A DNA stretch of 64,000 nt from Lachancea thermotolerans CBS 6340. Lineage: Eukaryota > Ascomycota > Saccharomycetes > Saccharomycetales > Saccharomycetaceae. Shown piece by piece: positions 48,920 through 58,293 of this stretch. The notes below the pieces were generated by a model, which searched no databases, had not been told where the DNA came from, and was given only the letters and a program-made list of their open reading frames with translations. Numbering within the stretch: the first letter of the stretch is position 1; each line of letters begins with the position of its first letter. The translations under genes were made by a program, and so were the position numbers. Location: the NCBI RefSeq assembly GCF_000142805.1, contig NC_013080.1, positions 1,302,001-1,366,000 of the forward strand, given 5' to 3'.

Positions 48920-50040
48920 ATGGCTGGGCTAAGGACTTTTGACGCATTCCGTAAGTTAAGGTTTTGCATAGTGAATAGGCATTTTTTCGCTGCCGCCCTC
49001 TTGCCTCTGGGCGTAGTGCATGGATTTTACTAACATATTGTGATATAGCTAAAACGGAAGAGCAGCACGTCAGAAAATCTTCCAAAGGTGGTTACACGTC
49101 AATCTTGACCTACGTTTTTCTAATTTTTATCGCCTGGAGCGAATTTGGTAGCTTTTTCGGCGGTTATGTGGACGAGCAATACGGTGTTTCTAAAGACCTG
49201 CGAGAGGCGGTCCAGATTAACATGGACATGTTCGTCCACATGCCATGCCAGTGGCTAGATGTTATAGTCCAAGACCATACGGGTGATCGCAAGTTGGTCA
49301 GGGAAGAGTTAAAGATGGAGAGCATACCATTTTTCCTGCCGTTCGGGACTGCTGTCAATGAGAGAAACGAGATCGCTTCGCTAGGCCTGGATGAGGTTCT
49401 CGCGGAGGCTATTCCAGGTCAATTCAGAGACCAAATCGACTTCGGTTCTGAGGACGAGAGTAAGGAATTCAACGGATGTCACGTATTTGGCACAATCACT
49501 GTTAACATGGTGAAGGGCGATTTGATTATCATACCTCGGAGCCAGAGCGTGCGGGACTTTGGAAGAATGCCCCCTGATGCTATTAACCTATCCCACGTTA
49601 TCAACGAGTTTTCTTTTGGCGACTTTTACCCCTACATCGACAACCCCCTGGATAGGTCTGCTCGGATCACCGCCGAACATACCACGAGCTTCCACTATCA
49701 CACGTCAGTGGTTCCAACTATTTTCCAGAAGCTGGGAGCGGAAGTTAATACAAACCAGTATTCGCTAAGTGAGACCAAGCACGAAACCCCCCCATCTGGC
49801 CTGCGGGTTCCCGCCATAATCTTTTCCTACAGCTTTGAAGCCTTGACTATCACGATACGCGATGAGCGCATATCTTTTTGGCAATTCATTGTCCGACTAG
49901 TCGCCATTCTATCATTCATCGTATACATCATGACATGGGCCTTCACGCTCTTAGACATGATTTTAGTGCTTCTTTTAGGTCCCAAGTGGTCGCTCCGCTA
50001 CCAAAGAGATGGCCGTCAAAAAACAGGCATTTTAGAGTAA
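48920..50040 (+). CDS. ERV41: Erv41, ER-Golgi COPII cargo receptor subunit (spliced)
   Basis: Forms a complex with Erv46 that cycles between ER and Golgi and retrieves ER residents. Exon 1 48920-48950 (MAGLRTFDAF plus one base), intron 48951-49048, exon 2 49049-50040; 340 residues (S. cerevisiae 352). The spliced N-terminus MAGLRTFDAFPKTEEQHVRK matches the family; without splicing exon 2 has no ATG near its start. TM1 about 30-48 (TYVFLIFIAWSEFGSFFGGY) and TM2 near the C-terminus (FIVYIMTWAFTLLDMILVLLLG) flank a lumenal domain with the conserved EFNGCHVFGTITVNMVKGD and FNHVINEFSFGD-type block (LSHVINEFSFGDFYPYIDNPL). Counterpart of YML067C, which also has a 5' intron. Confidence 0.97.
48951..49048 (+). 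other. ERV41: Intron of ERV41 (98 nt)
   Basis: Donor GTAAGT (48951-48956), branch point TACTAAC (49028-49034), acceptor TAG (49046-49048). It joins C and CT into the Pro codon of the conserved FDAFPKTEEQ. Confidence 0.95.
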
Positions 50041-50111
50041 CAAATTAGACTTGTACAAACTACATTAGAAATTGTAAAATAGACACCAGACACATTACTC
50101 AAGTGAGAAGC

Positions 50112-50698
50112 ATGTCGAATTCACGCAGTGGCGCTAGTTCGGGCTCACGCGGTGATGGTCGCTCAGAAATTTGCCCTCAAGATAAACACGACTTGAAATA
50201 TTTAGCCGCCAACTGGCAGAACAATAGCCAACATACAGGGACAATTCGGACCGAGATGATGAAGCAGGACGTTTTGAACCGCATGGATAAGATCACGGGT
50301 TTGATGAATGCGGACTGCAAGAAAGCCAGCGGCGCGCCAGAGCACGAGCCCGTCGAGCGGCTGAACTGGGACGAATTATACGAAGTATCAGCTAACGTCA
50401 TGGACCTCTACACAAAGGATGTAGATGAGTGCCTCTCGGAGCTAGAAAAATTCTACAGGGTAAGGCAACTACTGTTACTTTTCTTCGCGCTGATTCCATA
50501 CTAACATTGAGGTGGCAGAAGCAATATCTATGGCAAGAAGCAGCTTTTACGATCGACTCGCACCGAGGAGCTGCCAGAATTGGCGCTGCCGAGGCATGGG
50601 TCATTGCAAAAGAGGCGCATCTGGAGAATAAGCGTCAAGAATTATCTTCTTCTGCACAAATAATCAAGAACACCCTTGAAGGTTTGTCACAAAGGTGA
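50112..50698 (+). CDS. GMC2: Gmc2-like meiotic coiled-coil protein (spliced)
   Basis: In S. cerevisiae Gmc2 partners Ecm11 in the central element of the synaptonemal complex. Exon 1 50112-50459 (116 codons, from the ATG; a GTG nine bases earlier is not used), intron 50460-50518, exon 2 50519-50698; 175 residues (S. cerevisiae 188). Exon 1 has helical heptad-rich stretches (WDELYEVSANVMDLYTKDVDECLSELEKFYR) continuing in exon 2 (KQYLWQEAAF...). An exon 2 helix ends in LSSSAQIIKNTLEGLSQR. Position after ERV41 and the presence of an intron agree with YLR445W. Only 71 bp separate it from ERV41. Sequence similarity is low, so position carries much of the weight. Confidence 0.82.
50460..50518 (+). 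other. GMC2: Intron of GMC2 (59 nt, weak donor)
   Basis: Donor GTAAGG (50460-50465), branch point TACTAAC (50499-50505), acceptor CAG (50516-50518). If retained, the frame stops at 50504 inside the branch point. The donor differs at two positions from GTATGT, a possible sign of regulated splicing. Confidence 0.88.
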
Positions 50699-50804
50699 AT
50701 AGAGTGCAAGGTACGATAACCAACGTCACAGGGCTCTGTTGAGCACACACAAATACTGGCTATTTAAGGATATGACTAAGGAATATTGCTTGGAAGTTTA
50801 TTTG

Positions 50805-52199
50805 CTACAGTGGAGCCACAATGCCGGGCATGCCTTCAAAGAGGCGCGCATAACATTTAGATAAGGGCTCGCTAAAGTGATGATAGGGGTCTAACTTATC
50901 CAGGGCTTCGCCACATAAGTAGCAAAAGAAGTTAAAACAGACTGTGCATCTCATATTATTACAGCCATCAGTCCTCTGGATGACAGTACGGCAACTTGGG
51001 CAACGCTTCAGATTTGAGCTTTCTTCTGCGATGGCTATATCTAAAAGCTTCTCTGCAACCGCATCAGCGGCGGCCATTTGCAATGTTCTCCGGCCATACT
51101 TCATCTCCATTTCCCGCTTTCTTTCTGGCGCTGTGTCTTCGCTACTGTACTCCTCCACTATTTCGTTTTTAACCGTGTAAGAGTTGCCGCAAAGATTTCT
51201 GCTCCCATGCCAGGAATGAAGGCAGAAAACGCAGAACGAAAATTCGCACTTTGGGCATAACGCCATTTCGTCGTCGACATCTTCTTTGGGTGCCCAACTC
51301 TCACATCTGGGACACACTATGCAAGAGAAGGGACTAAATTGGTACAGGGCTGCAAAAGCTTGCTCGTAAAAGAACTTTTCGTATCTTTCACAGGTTCCAG
51401 CACTGAGGAGACCCTCAAAAAACTTGAATGGAATAACAGGAGTCATCAGCGCAGCTTTGAGCTCTTTGAAATTGTTATAATCTGAAGGAGTAACTTCCGA
51501 ATACGGACATTCCGGACATCTTACGTTGTTGATTCGACCCTCCGATATCATGGTGGAGTAGTATGATTCCACACACGCTTTACAGAGAACGTGCTCATTA
51601 CACGGCAGCTTCACCATGTCGGCGCCTCTTTTTGTCTCGAGACATATGCAACAGTCCAGCTTCAATGAATCAAACTCGAGCTGTGAAATCTCATCCTTAA
51701 GTTTTTTAATGACTTGGAATTGTTTCCATGTCTCGCACTTATACTCGTCAAGAGGAAACAGCACTGGCGAAGAATTGTTGATGAGGAAGTCGAACAGCAT
51801 CATAAGCAAGGGAAAACTAGTATCAAAGCTGTCGGATTCGCTTTCACACTGGCACGCAAATTCCTGGCTTATCTCGCTATCGAGCCGTTTGATGTCTGCT
51901 TCCGTCATCCATTCGGATTTGATGCTGTAATGCAGTCCACGTTTGAAATCGGGGTAGTGCTTCCTCTGGCACACAATCCGTATCTCATTTCCCGGGAAAT
52001 TCGGCATGCGGACTTCACGGTTTTCAGGAGCAAGGGAATCATTAGATCCCCATGTCACATTCACCTCCGTAAGGCTCAAGATCGTGAAAGCTAACCTGGC
52101 TTCAATCAAATGTTCAGATTCCTGAGCAACCTCAAGCTCGGGGTACATGCATTTTAGAATTTCAACGTCCTCATCAGCTCGCGTCGTTTCTTCGCCCAT
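50805..52199 (-). CDS. ITT1: Itt1, RBR-type E3 ubiquitin ligase (RWD-RING1-IBR-RING2)
   Basis: 464 residues, the same length as S. cerevisiae Itt1, which affects translation termination through eRF1/eRF3. An N-terminal RWD-like domain (about 5-110) is followed by RING1 (from Cys183: CCICLETKRGADMVKLPCNEHVLCKACV), IBR (about 278-337: CPRCESWAPKED... CPKCEFSFCVFCLHSWH) and RING2 (400-430: CPSCRTVIQRTDGCNNMRC). The RING2 catalytic Cys is Cys413 in DGCNNMRC, the RBR transthiolation site. The architecture is that of human RNF14. Counterpart of YML068W. A perfect URS1 lies 177 bp before its start. Confidence 0.95.
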   Translation of the reverse strand: MGEETTRADEDVEILKCMYPELEVAQESEHLIEARLAFTILSLTEVNVTWGSNDSLAPENREVRMPNFPGNEIRIVCQRKHYPDFKRGLHYSIKSEWMTEADIKRLDSEISQEFACQCESESDSFDTSFPLLMMLFDFLINNSSPVLFPLDEYKCETWKQFQVIKKLKDEISQLEFDSLKLDCCICLETKRGADMVKLPCNEHVLCKACVESYYSTMISEGRINNVRCPECPYSEVTPSDYNNFKELKAALMTPVIPFKFFEGLLSAGTCERYEKFFYEQAFAALYQFSPFSCIVCPRCESWAPKEDVDDEMALCPKCEFSFCVFCLHSWHGSRNLCGNSYTVKNEIVEEYSSEDTAPERKREMEMKYGRRTLQMAAADAVAEKLLDIAIAEESSNLKRCPSCRTVIQRTDGCNNMRCTVCFNFFCYLCGEALDKLDPYHHFSEPLSKCYARLFEGMPGIVAPL

Positions 52200-52822
52200 G
52201 GATTAGTGATATTCTACAAACCATGAACAAAACCGTTTTGATCGTAATACATTTTGAGTCAATCTACATATATAGCAGATAATTGTAGAGATCATTCTTA
52301 TTGCTAGCTCAATTATATCATGTGATATGTGATATGTGATGTCACTTGTAACGGACGTGTTCACGTCGGCGGCTATCACGAAGAGTGCAGACATTAGGGA
52401 GCCTGTTTAGGCGGCCTAGCCTTGAGCTGGGCTGCAAAATCTGAGTTCAATAGAGTGTTGGAAAAACTTCTCATTTTATGGCCGGCAGTTAAATTTAGTC
52501 TTCTTCAGAGGTTTCGATTCAGAGATCAAACTTTCGGAACAGCTTTACAATATATCCCCTCCTTGCCTTTCTCGACTTCTGCCCATTTTGGCTTTCTTCG
52601 ACAGCAGAAAAAGAACACGATGTTATGGCACATTGGCGTGTTTGAATTAAATGTTTTGCTCGCATCAGAGAACAGTTTAGATTCTGCTTCTCTCGACACC
52701 AAAAAATAAGGACCTTGCATTTCCAGCGAACGTTTATCCTCACTTCTTCACAGCATTCTGAGAGCTCAGGGTCTTATAGCAAATCCTTTGATGGGTTGCT
52801 ACATAATATTAGTTACATGCTT
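52200..52822. other. POB3-ITT1 intergenic region
   Basis: 623 bp holding the ITT1 promoter and the POB3 3' end. Next to the URS1 (52376-52385) is a short tandem run of TGTGATA units (about 52320-52342). An AT-rich stretch follows towards ITT1. A 95-codon + strand frame (52422-52709) has only a TTG start and no recognisable content. Confidence 0.5.
52376..52385 (-). promoter_or_regulatory. Perfect URS1 (Ume6-type) site upstream of ITT1
   Basis: TCGGCGGCTA on +, 177 bp upstream of the ITT1 ATG. Ume6-type control of ITT1 is an inference. Confidence 0.55.
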
Positions 52823-54433
52823 TTATTCGACTTTAGCCTTCTTTGAAGGTCCTTGACTGTCCCCTTCATCTCCATCGCTGTCGCTGGGAGGTGCATCAGA
52901 GTCAAACTCTTCAGCAACGTCATCCTCTGAGCTTGCTTGAAAGTCTTCATCCACGGACTCGTCATCTTCGGCTGCAGAACCCATGTTGATGTCCTCGTCG
53001 TTGCTGTCGGAACCAAGAGCATTTTCAAGCCTTTGCTGTGCGTCTTTCTCCTCATTCTTGACCCTCAAGTTTTTGGATTTGAGGAAGTTCTCCAGCAGCT
53101 GCTGCTCTTCCTTCGATATGTTAGCGAAGGTAGTGCTGCCGCTGTTTGAGCGCATCACTACCTCGAGATCGAAGGTCCTTGCAGATGTGGTTGTTTTTCC
53201 GGCTCTGGATATATTAACCATGCTAACATCGCCAAACGGCATGTACAATGTGGGCTTTGTTAAAAACAAAAAGGCGTTATCGAGTGGATACAGATACCCT
53301 TCGTTCGCTTTGAAAGAGCAAGAAACTGCACATTGCTCATACTTCGACTTGTACTGCCCCGGCACAATGACGCGGCGCCCCGTCAATCCCTTAAGTACGT
53401 GACTCAAAACGACGTGGGTCTGGGCGTCATATTGTTTCATGAGTTTGTCTTTGTACAGCTTCTCAAACTCTTCGTCCTCAACGTTTAGTTGTACTTCTGT
53501 TTCCTCGCTTCTCTGGAATTGAATTACCAAAAATGGATATGATGTTTGGCCTTGGCGCAGAGGGGGCTCGATAGAGAGTACCATAAGATGGTGTATGTCG
53601 TCGGCCTTGGGCAGGGAAAAAATTCTTTGGATCTGGCGCAGCTGCAGTTTATACTCGTAGGTCTTACCTCTTAACCTGATAGAGTTCTTGTAGATGTCTA
53701 TGTCGTAACGACCCCTTGGAGTTGTGAAAAACACGTCCTGGAACGATACAATAGCGTCGCCAGAAACCTCCCCGATGTCAGCCTTCTCTTTGAGCTCCTC
53801 GTAAAAGGACTCTGCTGCACTCTTTTGCTCTTTTTCCATGTCGACATCTTCTTGGCCTTCGGCTTTGGGGGCGTTCTCGTCTTGCTCCTCTTGTATGGTA
53901 CCTGGTACGTGGAACCTCATTTCAACCATTTCATCACCAGCAGGGTTGTAGTCTTCTTTTGTTAGGTCAAATTCAATTGCGACTTCGGTCTTGGCGGTCA
54001 AATTTGTGTTGCTTATGTGTGCGTAAGGGATTTCGAAAGTTGGCTTGCCGTTGTAAGCAAAAACCATTTCATTCCGAGCCATGTCTGCTTTTCCCCAGTT
54101 CCAACCGCGCATAGAGTGCTCGCGCTGTTCAACCTGAACATTAAACCTTCTCTTGAAGTCATTCTTGATTAGATTGAAATCTTCCTGCGAAAAGCCGTCT
54201 AGCTGGACAACACCTTGGTTTTTAGTATTGATTTTGAGCTCATATCCTCTACAGCCTCTGCTCCATTGAACAGATGCCAGCTCGGTGGCCGGTAGCAGGA
54301 GCGGGGCTTTCTGCTGGCCAGCGGCGGAACCTCCGCTGCTAGAGATTTTCCAACCCAAACCTGAGTCTGCGATACGGAAACGGCCGTTCGACTTCGACTG
54401 GTTCAAGTAGATACGCTCGAAGTCTGTACTCAT
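52823..54433 (-). CDS. POB3: Pob3, FACT histone chaperone subunit
   Basis: With Spt16 forms yFACT, which reorganises nucleosomes during transcription and replication. 536 residues (S. cerevisiae 552). N-terminal PH-like (NTD) region with FRIADSGLGWKISSSGG and the SSRP1-type DGFSQEDFNLIKNDFKRRF. The middle domain (tandem PH folds, about 225-460) contains ALYNLQFTKPTLYMPFG-like KPTLYMPFGDVSMVNISR. The end is a very acidic, Ser-rich tail (about 478-530) closing with GPSKKAKVE, an NLS-like end. Like S. cerevisiae Pob3 it lacks the HMG box of animal SSRP1. Counterpart of YML069W, between ITT1 and DAK1 as in S. cerevisiae. Confidence 0.97.
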   Translation of the reverse strand: MSTDFERIYLNQSKSNGRFRIADSGLGWKISSSGGSAAGQQKAPLLLPATELASVQWSRGCRGYELKINTKNQGVVQLDGFSQEDFNLIKNDFKRRFNVQVEQREHSMRGWNWGKADMARNEMVFAYNGKPTFEIPYAHISNTNLTAKTEVAIEFDLTKEDYNPAGDEMVEMRFHVPGTIQEEQDENAPKAEGQEDVDMEKEQKSAAESFYEELKEKADIGEVSGDAIVSFQDVFFTTPRGRYDIDIYKNSIRLRGKTYEYKLQLRQIQRIFSLPKADDIHHLMVLSIEPPLRQGQTSYPFLVIQFQRSEETEVQLNVEDEEFEKLYKDKLMKQYDAQTHVVLSHVLKGLTGRRVIVPGQYKSKYEQCAVSCSFKANEGYLYPLDNAFLFLTKPTLYMPFGDVSMVNISRAGKTTTSARTFDLEVVMRSNSGSTTFANISKEEQQLLENFLKSKNLRVKNEEKDAQQRLENALGSDSNDEDINMGSAAEDDESVDEDFQASSEDDVAEEFDSDAPPSDSDGDEGDSQGPSKKAKVE

Positions 54434-54663
54434 AGCTCAAAAAATAGTAGGCCAGCCTCAAGGATTGATATGGTGCGATGGTTGTATGAGCTCCAGGTGG
54501 CGACGCTCCATTTTGGCGTTCTATGAAGTGTCTCTTGAATTTCAAGTGTTTTCAGGGTAACATCTTTAAGAAGCTTTTGTCGATTCATAATCCATTAAAA
54601 GTATATATTCTATAAGTTGTCATCCTTTAGGGTCAGTGGCTACCAGAACATTCGCGTAACAGA

Positions 54664-56424
54664 TCACAATGCCTTCTGAACACCCTTCAAGAACTCTACG
54701 AAGCCAATAGCGCCAGGGTCTGGAATTTCACTCGAGTCACTGACATAAGAGGCTCTTCCAAACTTAGCTTCCAGAGATCCAGTAGATTTCGCGCCCTCTT
54801 CTGCGGCCTTGATAGCCTTAGAGAAGTCGCTTGACGAGGAGAACTCCTTAACGAATGGCTCCAGCGCGTCGATCAGCGTGGAAGCGCCAGGTCTTGCCTT
54901 TGTGTACTTATAGAGAGTGTCCAGAGCGATGCCCATGGATTTTCCCAAAAGTTCGGGAGTAACTTGCTGGTCTTTCTCCTTGCATTCTTGAATTAACCCA
55001 TGAGATAAGCCCGAAATCATGATAGAGTATAATCCACCAGAGGTGCCACCCATGGAGCTCTCAATGTAGTCAGAAATTTGCGCCAAAGCTTGTGACAGGT
55101 AATTTTGGTCCAGTTTTTTCAGGTTGTCCGTAATACCCTTGGCGCCTGCAACTAGCGTGTAACCGCAGTCACCATCACCGACTTGCGAGTCGAGCTTGGT
55201 GATGTGAGGTTCGCTCTGGATAAGCTGGTCCGCGCCTGACTTCATCATCTCGGAGAAATGTTTGAAGTCAAACTTGCCAGCAGGCTTGACCTTGATTTCA
55301 TCTTTGAGCTGGCTTTCATCGACTTCAGGAGCCCTGGAACCATCGTGGGACACGTTTGGCCAACCAGGAGCGTCTGTGGGCGCTCTCAAGAGCTCCAACA
55401 CGCACTTCACTTCAGAAAACTCTTTGTTAAGCTGCTTAGTAGCACTGGAGGCGTTGAGCAACGTGATGCTGAATCCGTCCATGTTGAAGGATGTCATCAA
55501 AGTGCCTGTGATGGTCTGAACTGGTTTGATGTTGTAGTTTTTCTCCAAGAGCTCGGCGGTTTTAGCAGCAATCGCTGAGATGATGAAGTTGGAGACCCCT
55601 CCCAAGTTGTTGATTAGAAGCACCACATTGTCGTCCTTGTTGAAGTCCAAGAAGTGCCTATCTTTGTCATTAGGGTCTAGCAGCTTTGGAAGCATGTCCT
55701 TTTCGATCAATTCATCAGTGCTTGGCACAGGCTCCAGGACCTTGACACCGGGCTCATTGTGGATACCCATTCCTAGCTCCATTTTCTTTTCGTTGAGCTC
55801 AGTTTCGAACTTACGGCCAGGAACCTTGCAGTGGTCCATCGAAGATCCAATGGTCACTAAGTTCTGGGTCACTATTTCGGCAACCCTAGCGGTACCATCA
55901 AGTCCGTATTTCTCAGAGAACTTGTCGGCAAAAGCACCCGTGATTTTGTGAACCAATACGGTACCCGCAAGCGCTCTACGGCCAACAAGGCCACCCTTCT
56001 CCCTTCCGACAGCTACGTCGTCTCCGACAATGGCAACCTTACAAGGTATTCCTAGCGCTCTGGCACGCTCGGCAGCCAAACCAAAGTGCAGAACATCACC
56101 TGTGTAGTTCTTAACAACTAGCAAGACGCCCGAGGACTGCTTGCTTAGAAGCTTAATACCATTGAGAATCTGCTTAGTCGAAGGGGATGCAAATATGTCA
56201 CCGCATACGGCACCGCCCAACATACCTTCACCAATGAATCCAGCGTGTGTGGGCTCGTGGCCACAACCGCCACCAGCAATCAAAGCGATCTTGTTGCTGT
56301 CTGTTTTTCTGAAAAACACATTCTCGTTTTCTACCAGAGTCAATTGAGGGTTTGCCAATGCGAATCCTTTCAAACTAGCGTTGAGTGGTTCTGAAACCTC
56401 GAACGACTTAACACCGCTTGCCAT
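54664..56424 (-). CDS. DAK1: Dihydroxyacetone kinase
   Basis: ATP-dependent kinase that phosphorylates dihydroxyacetone to DHAP, detoxifying it and serving glycerol catabolism. 586 residues (S. cerevisiae 584). DhaK domain ~1-340: GGGCGHEPTHAGFIGEGMLG binds the substrate phosphate region, and the substrate-binding His is His222 in GIHNEPG. A linker leads to the DhaL domain (about 385-586) with QVGDGDCGYTL, whose Asp residues chelate Mg-ATP, and GGTSGGLYS. No targeting signal; cytosolic. Counterpart of YML070W and the last gene of the chromosome XIII block in this window. Confidence 0.97.
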   Translation of the reverse strand: MASGVKSFEVSEPLNASLKGFALANPQLTLVENENVFFRKTDSNKIALIAGGGCGHEPTHAGFIGEGMLGGAVCGDIFASPSTKQILNGIKLLSKQSSGVLLVVKNYTGDVLHFGLAAERARALGIPCKVAIVGDDVAVGREKGGLVGRRALAGTVLVHKITGAFADKFSEKYGLDGTARVAEIVTQNLVTIGSSMDHCKVPGRKFETELNEKKMELGMGIHNEPGVKVLEPVPSTDELIEKDMLPKLLDPNDKDRHFLDFNKDDNVVLLINNLGGVSNFIISAIAAKTAELLEKNYNIKPVQTITGTLMTSFNMDGFSITLLNASSATKQLNKEFSEVKCVLELLRAPTDAPGWPNVSHDGSRAPEVDESQLKDEIKVKPAGKFDFKHFSEMMKSGADQLIQSEPHITKLDSQVGDGDCGYTLVAGAKGITDNLKKLDQNYLSQALAQISDYIESSMGGTSGGLYSIMISGLSHGLIQECKEKDQQVTPELLGKSMGIALDTLYKYTKARPGASTLIDALEPFVKEFSSSSDFSKAIKAAEEGAKSTGSLEAKFGRASYVSDSSEIPDPGAIGFVEFLKGVQKAL

Positions 56425-56784
56425 TCTGAGCTTATGTGTATTTTTGTTGCTAAAAAGCCTTATTCTCTATTGTTATGAAAGTCTCCTGTCCGCAAGTCAA
56501 TTGCAACTTCAAGCGGACTTCACACTTCAATAAATCTTTTATTCCAACAAACGGAGTTCCCCATCACCTTAGTTTTTATAACTTTTGAGCACATTTCTTA
56601 ATTGCTTCCAAAGTACCTATACACGTATACGTCATGACCGGCACCGTTAACCGAAACAGCCATTGCTGAAGGTGACTAAGCGCCAAGATACAAGCTGCTG
56701 AGTTTATCGTGCGGCGTTGCGGCTACAGGAAGGCGGACAAAACATTGAAAGGTAAAGTGGCACGTTTTCACGGCGTCTCAGCAG
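56425..56784. other. DAK1 upstream region
   Basis: 360 bp with the DAK1 promoter and the 3' end of the BAR-SH3 gene. I see no gene and no factor site I would name. Confidence 0.5.
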
Positions 56785-58170
56785 TCAAAGCAGCTTCTCG
56801 AGCTGTACACAGCTGGCTGGAAAGTAGCCTCTCTGCTTTGTACGGATTACTTCGCCATACCACCACCCATTTTCATTTCTCTTGATAACCTTAATGATGT
56901 CGTTGCGGCAAAAACTTAAATCGTCGGAGTGAGTCGGCTCCGTTGAGGAGAATCCAAATATTGCAGTGGCATAGAGCGTTGGAACAGTTCCTCGGACAGC
57001 ATTGTCCTGAAAGTAGGACTTCGCACTCTCAGTGGCGCTAGAAAGAGTTAGCTGATATAGCGATTCAAAGCTCGTGACGCGGAAGTTGCCCAATAGGCTC
57101 ACTACACTGTCAAAATCAAGGTGGAAACTGGCCACGATGTCAGCTATTGAGGGCAAACCGCAGGAAATATCGCTAGGTGTTTGCGCAACTCTCTTTTTTA
57201 GCGAATGCTGTTTGAACTGTCCTGGCTCTGATGGTGAGAGAAGCGCTAGCGCTTGCTGATGAGTTATGCTCTCGTCTACGCCGGCGCGACCGAGATAACG
57301 GTGCATCGTGTACGCGATCGAGAAGATGGTCAGGAAAAAGTTGGGTGCCCAGGTCGTGACAAAGGCATCGAAGAGCTTGAAGAGCACTTTCAGCTCAACT
57401 TTGATGGTTGTACTGAGAGACTCAAGCTTGAGCTTTTCAAGTTCCAGATCTCGAGCCACCCGTGCCTTTTTTCGTTGCTGGCGTCTATCTAAAGGAGAGG
57501 CACCTCGAGTCCGGTTTTCTAGCCAGGCTAGCCTCTCCATACGCTCTTTGACGGCCACTGCGAGGACTTCTCGTCGCTGCAAAGTGCGTCCAACGCGTTT
57601 GCAGATCTCCGCAATACTGAGCAGCGGCTCCACCAAGCACTGCTTCACTATTCGCAAATCAGCCTCTATCAAGCGCAGGGCAACCTCTTGCCGTCTTTGG
57701 TGCCTGCTCGGGTCGCGTATGCTTTGGTTCATTTCAGAGAAAGCGAATGTCAGGCCGTCGCTGTCATTCGCTTTTTCTAGAAACGGCTCCAAAGGCGAGG
57801 TTGTGGGATAGTCGCCCCTCTTGCTTGCCGATGTGGTAGAACAGAGTGTTGTCCAGCTCTGAGCACTGTTCAAGAGGATTTCGAACTGGCGATTTATTTT
57901 CACACAGTGTTTTACAAAAGCGTGAACACCTTTGGAGTAATTTACGCAGCATTGTGACAACGTAGATATATGACTTTGAACCTCCCTGAACTTCACTGTC
58001 AACCTTTCCAACTCGCGGTCTCGAAGATGGGGTTCGGCACTTTCTCTTGCAGCGGGAAGCAGCGGCGCACGAGAGACATATTCATCAGCCTGATAGAAAT
58101 CTCTAAATTCAACGGGCCCTCGAGCACTCTGATCTACCCTGCCTCTTGAAGCCAGTTTCGAATAAAGCAT
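56785..58170 (-). CDS. BAR-SH3 domain protein, divergent Rvs167-like
   Basis: 461 residues. Residues about 50-310 are helical and heptad-rich with the layout of a BAR domain (LTVKFREVQSHISTL; basic stretch RRQQRKKARVARDLELEKLK; LELEKLKLESLSTTIKVEL), which would bind and bend membrane. A linker leads to a convincing SH3 domain (about 402-460): LYATAIFGF in place of ALYDF, then DDLSFCRNDIIKVIK, GWWYGE and GYFPASCVQ. This is the arrangement of Rvs167 (amphiphysin), but similarity is weak and the Gly/Pro/Ala-rich linker of Rvs167 is short. I know of no S. cerevisiae counterpart at this position. A role in endocytosis or polarity is an inference from domains only. Confidence 0.75.
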   Translation of the reverse strand: MLYSKLASRGRVDQSARGPVEFRDFYQADEYVSRAPLLPAARESAEPHLRDRELERLTVKFREVQSHISTLSQCCVNYSKGVHAFVKHCVKINRQFEILLNSAQSWTTLCSTTSASKRGDYPTTSPLEPFLEKANDSDGLTFAFSEMNQSIRDPSRHQRRQEVALRLIEADLRIVKQCLVEPLLSIAEICKRVGRTLQRREVLAVAVKERMERLAWLENRTRGASPLDRRQQRKKARVARDLELEKLKLESLSTTIKVELKVLFKLFDAFVTTWAPNFFLTIFSIAYTMHRYLGRAGVDESITHQQALALLSPSEPGQFKQHSLKKRVAQTPSDISCGLPSIADIVASFHLDFDSVVSLLGNFRVTSFESLYQLTLSSATESAKSYFQDNAVRGTVPTLYATAIFGFSSTEPTHSDDLSFCRNDIIKVIKRNENGWWYGEVIRTKQRGYFPASCVQLEKLL

Positions 58171-58293
58171 GGCCTTCCGCCTAATAATTGTTTCCTCTAA
58201 AAGAATGCATGTTTAACTTTGTGTTTTCTTTGCGTCGCGCGCACTCTTGCGCCGTCAGAAAAATTTTAGACGATCCCGCGAAGGAATTCCTCC

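Noticed and set aside
52422-52709. 95-codon + strand frame just after the URS1 near ITT1
   Set aside because: Tempting because of the URS1, but it starts with TTG, has no motif and overlaps an equally long frame on the other strand.
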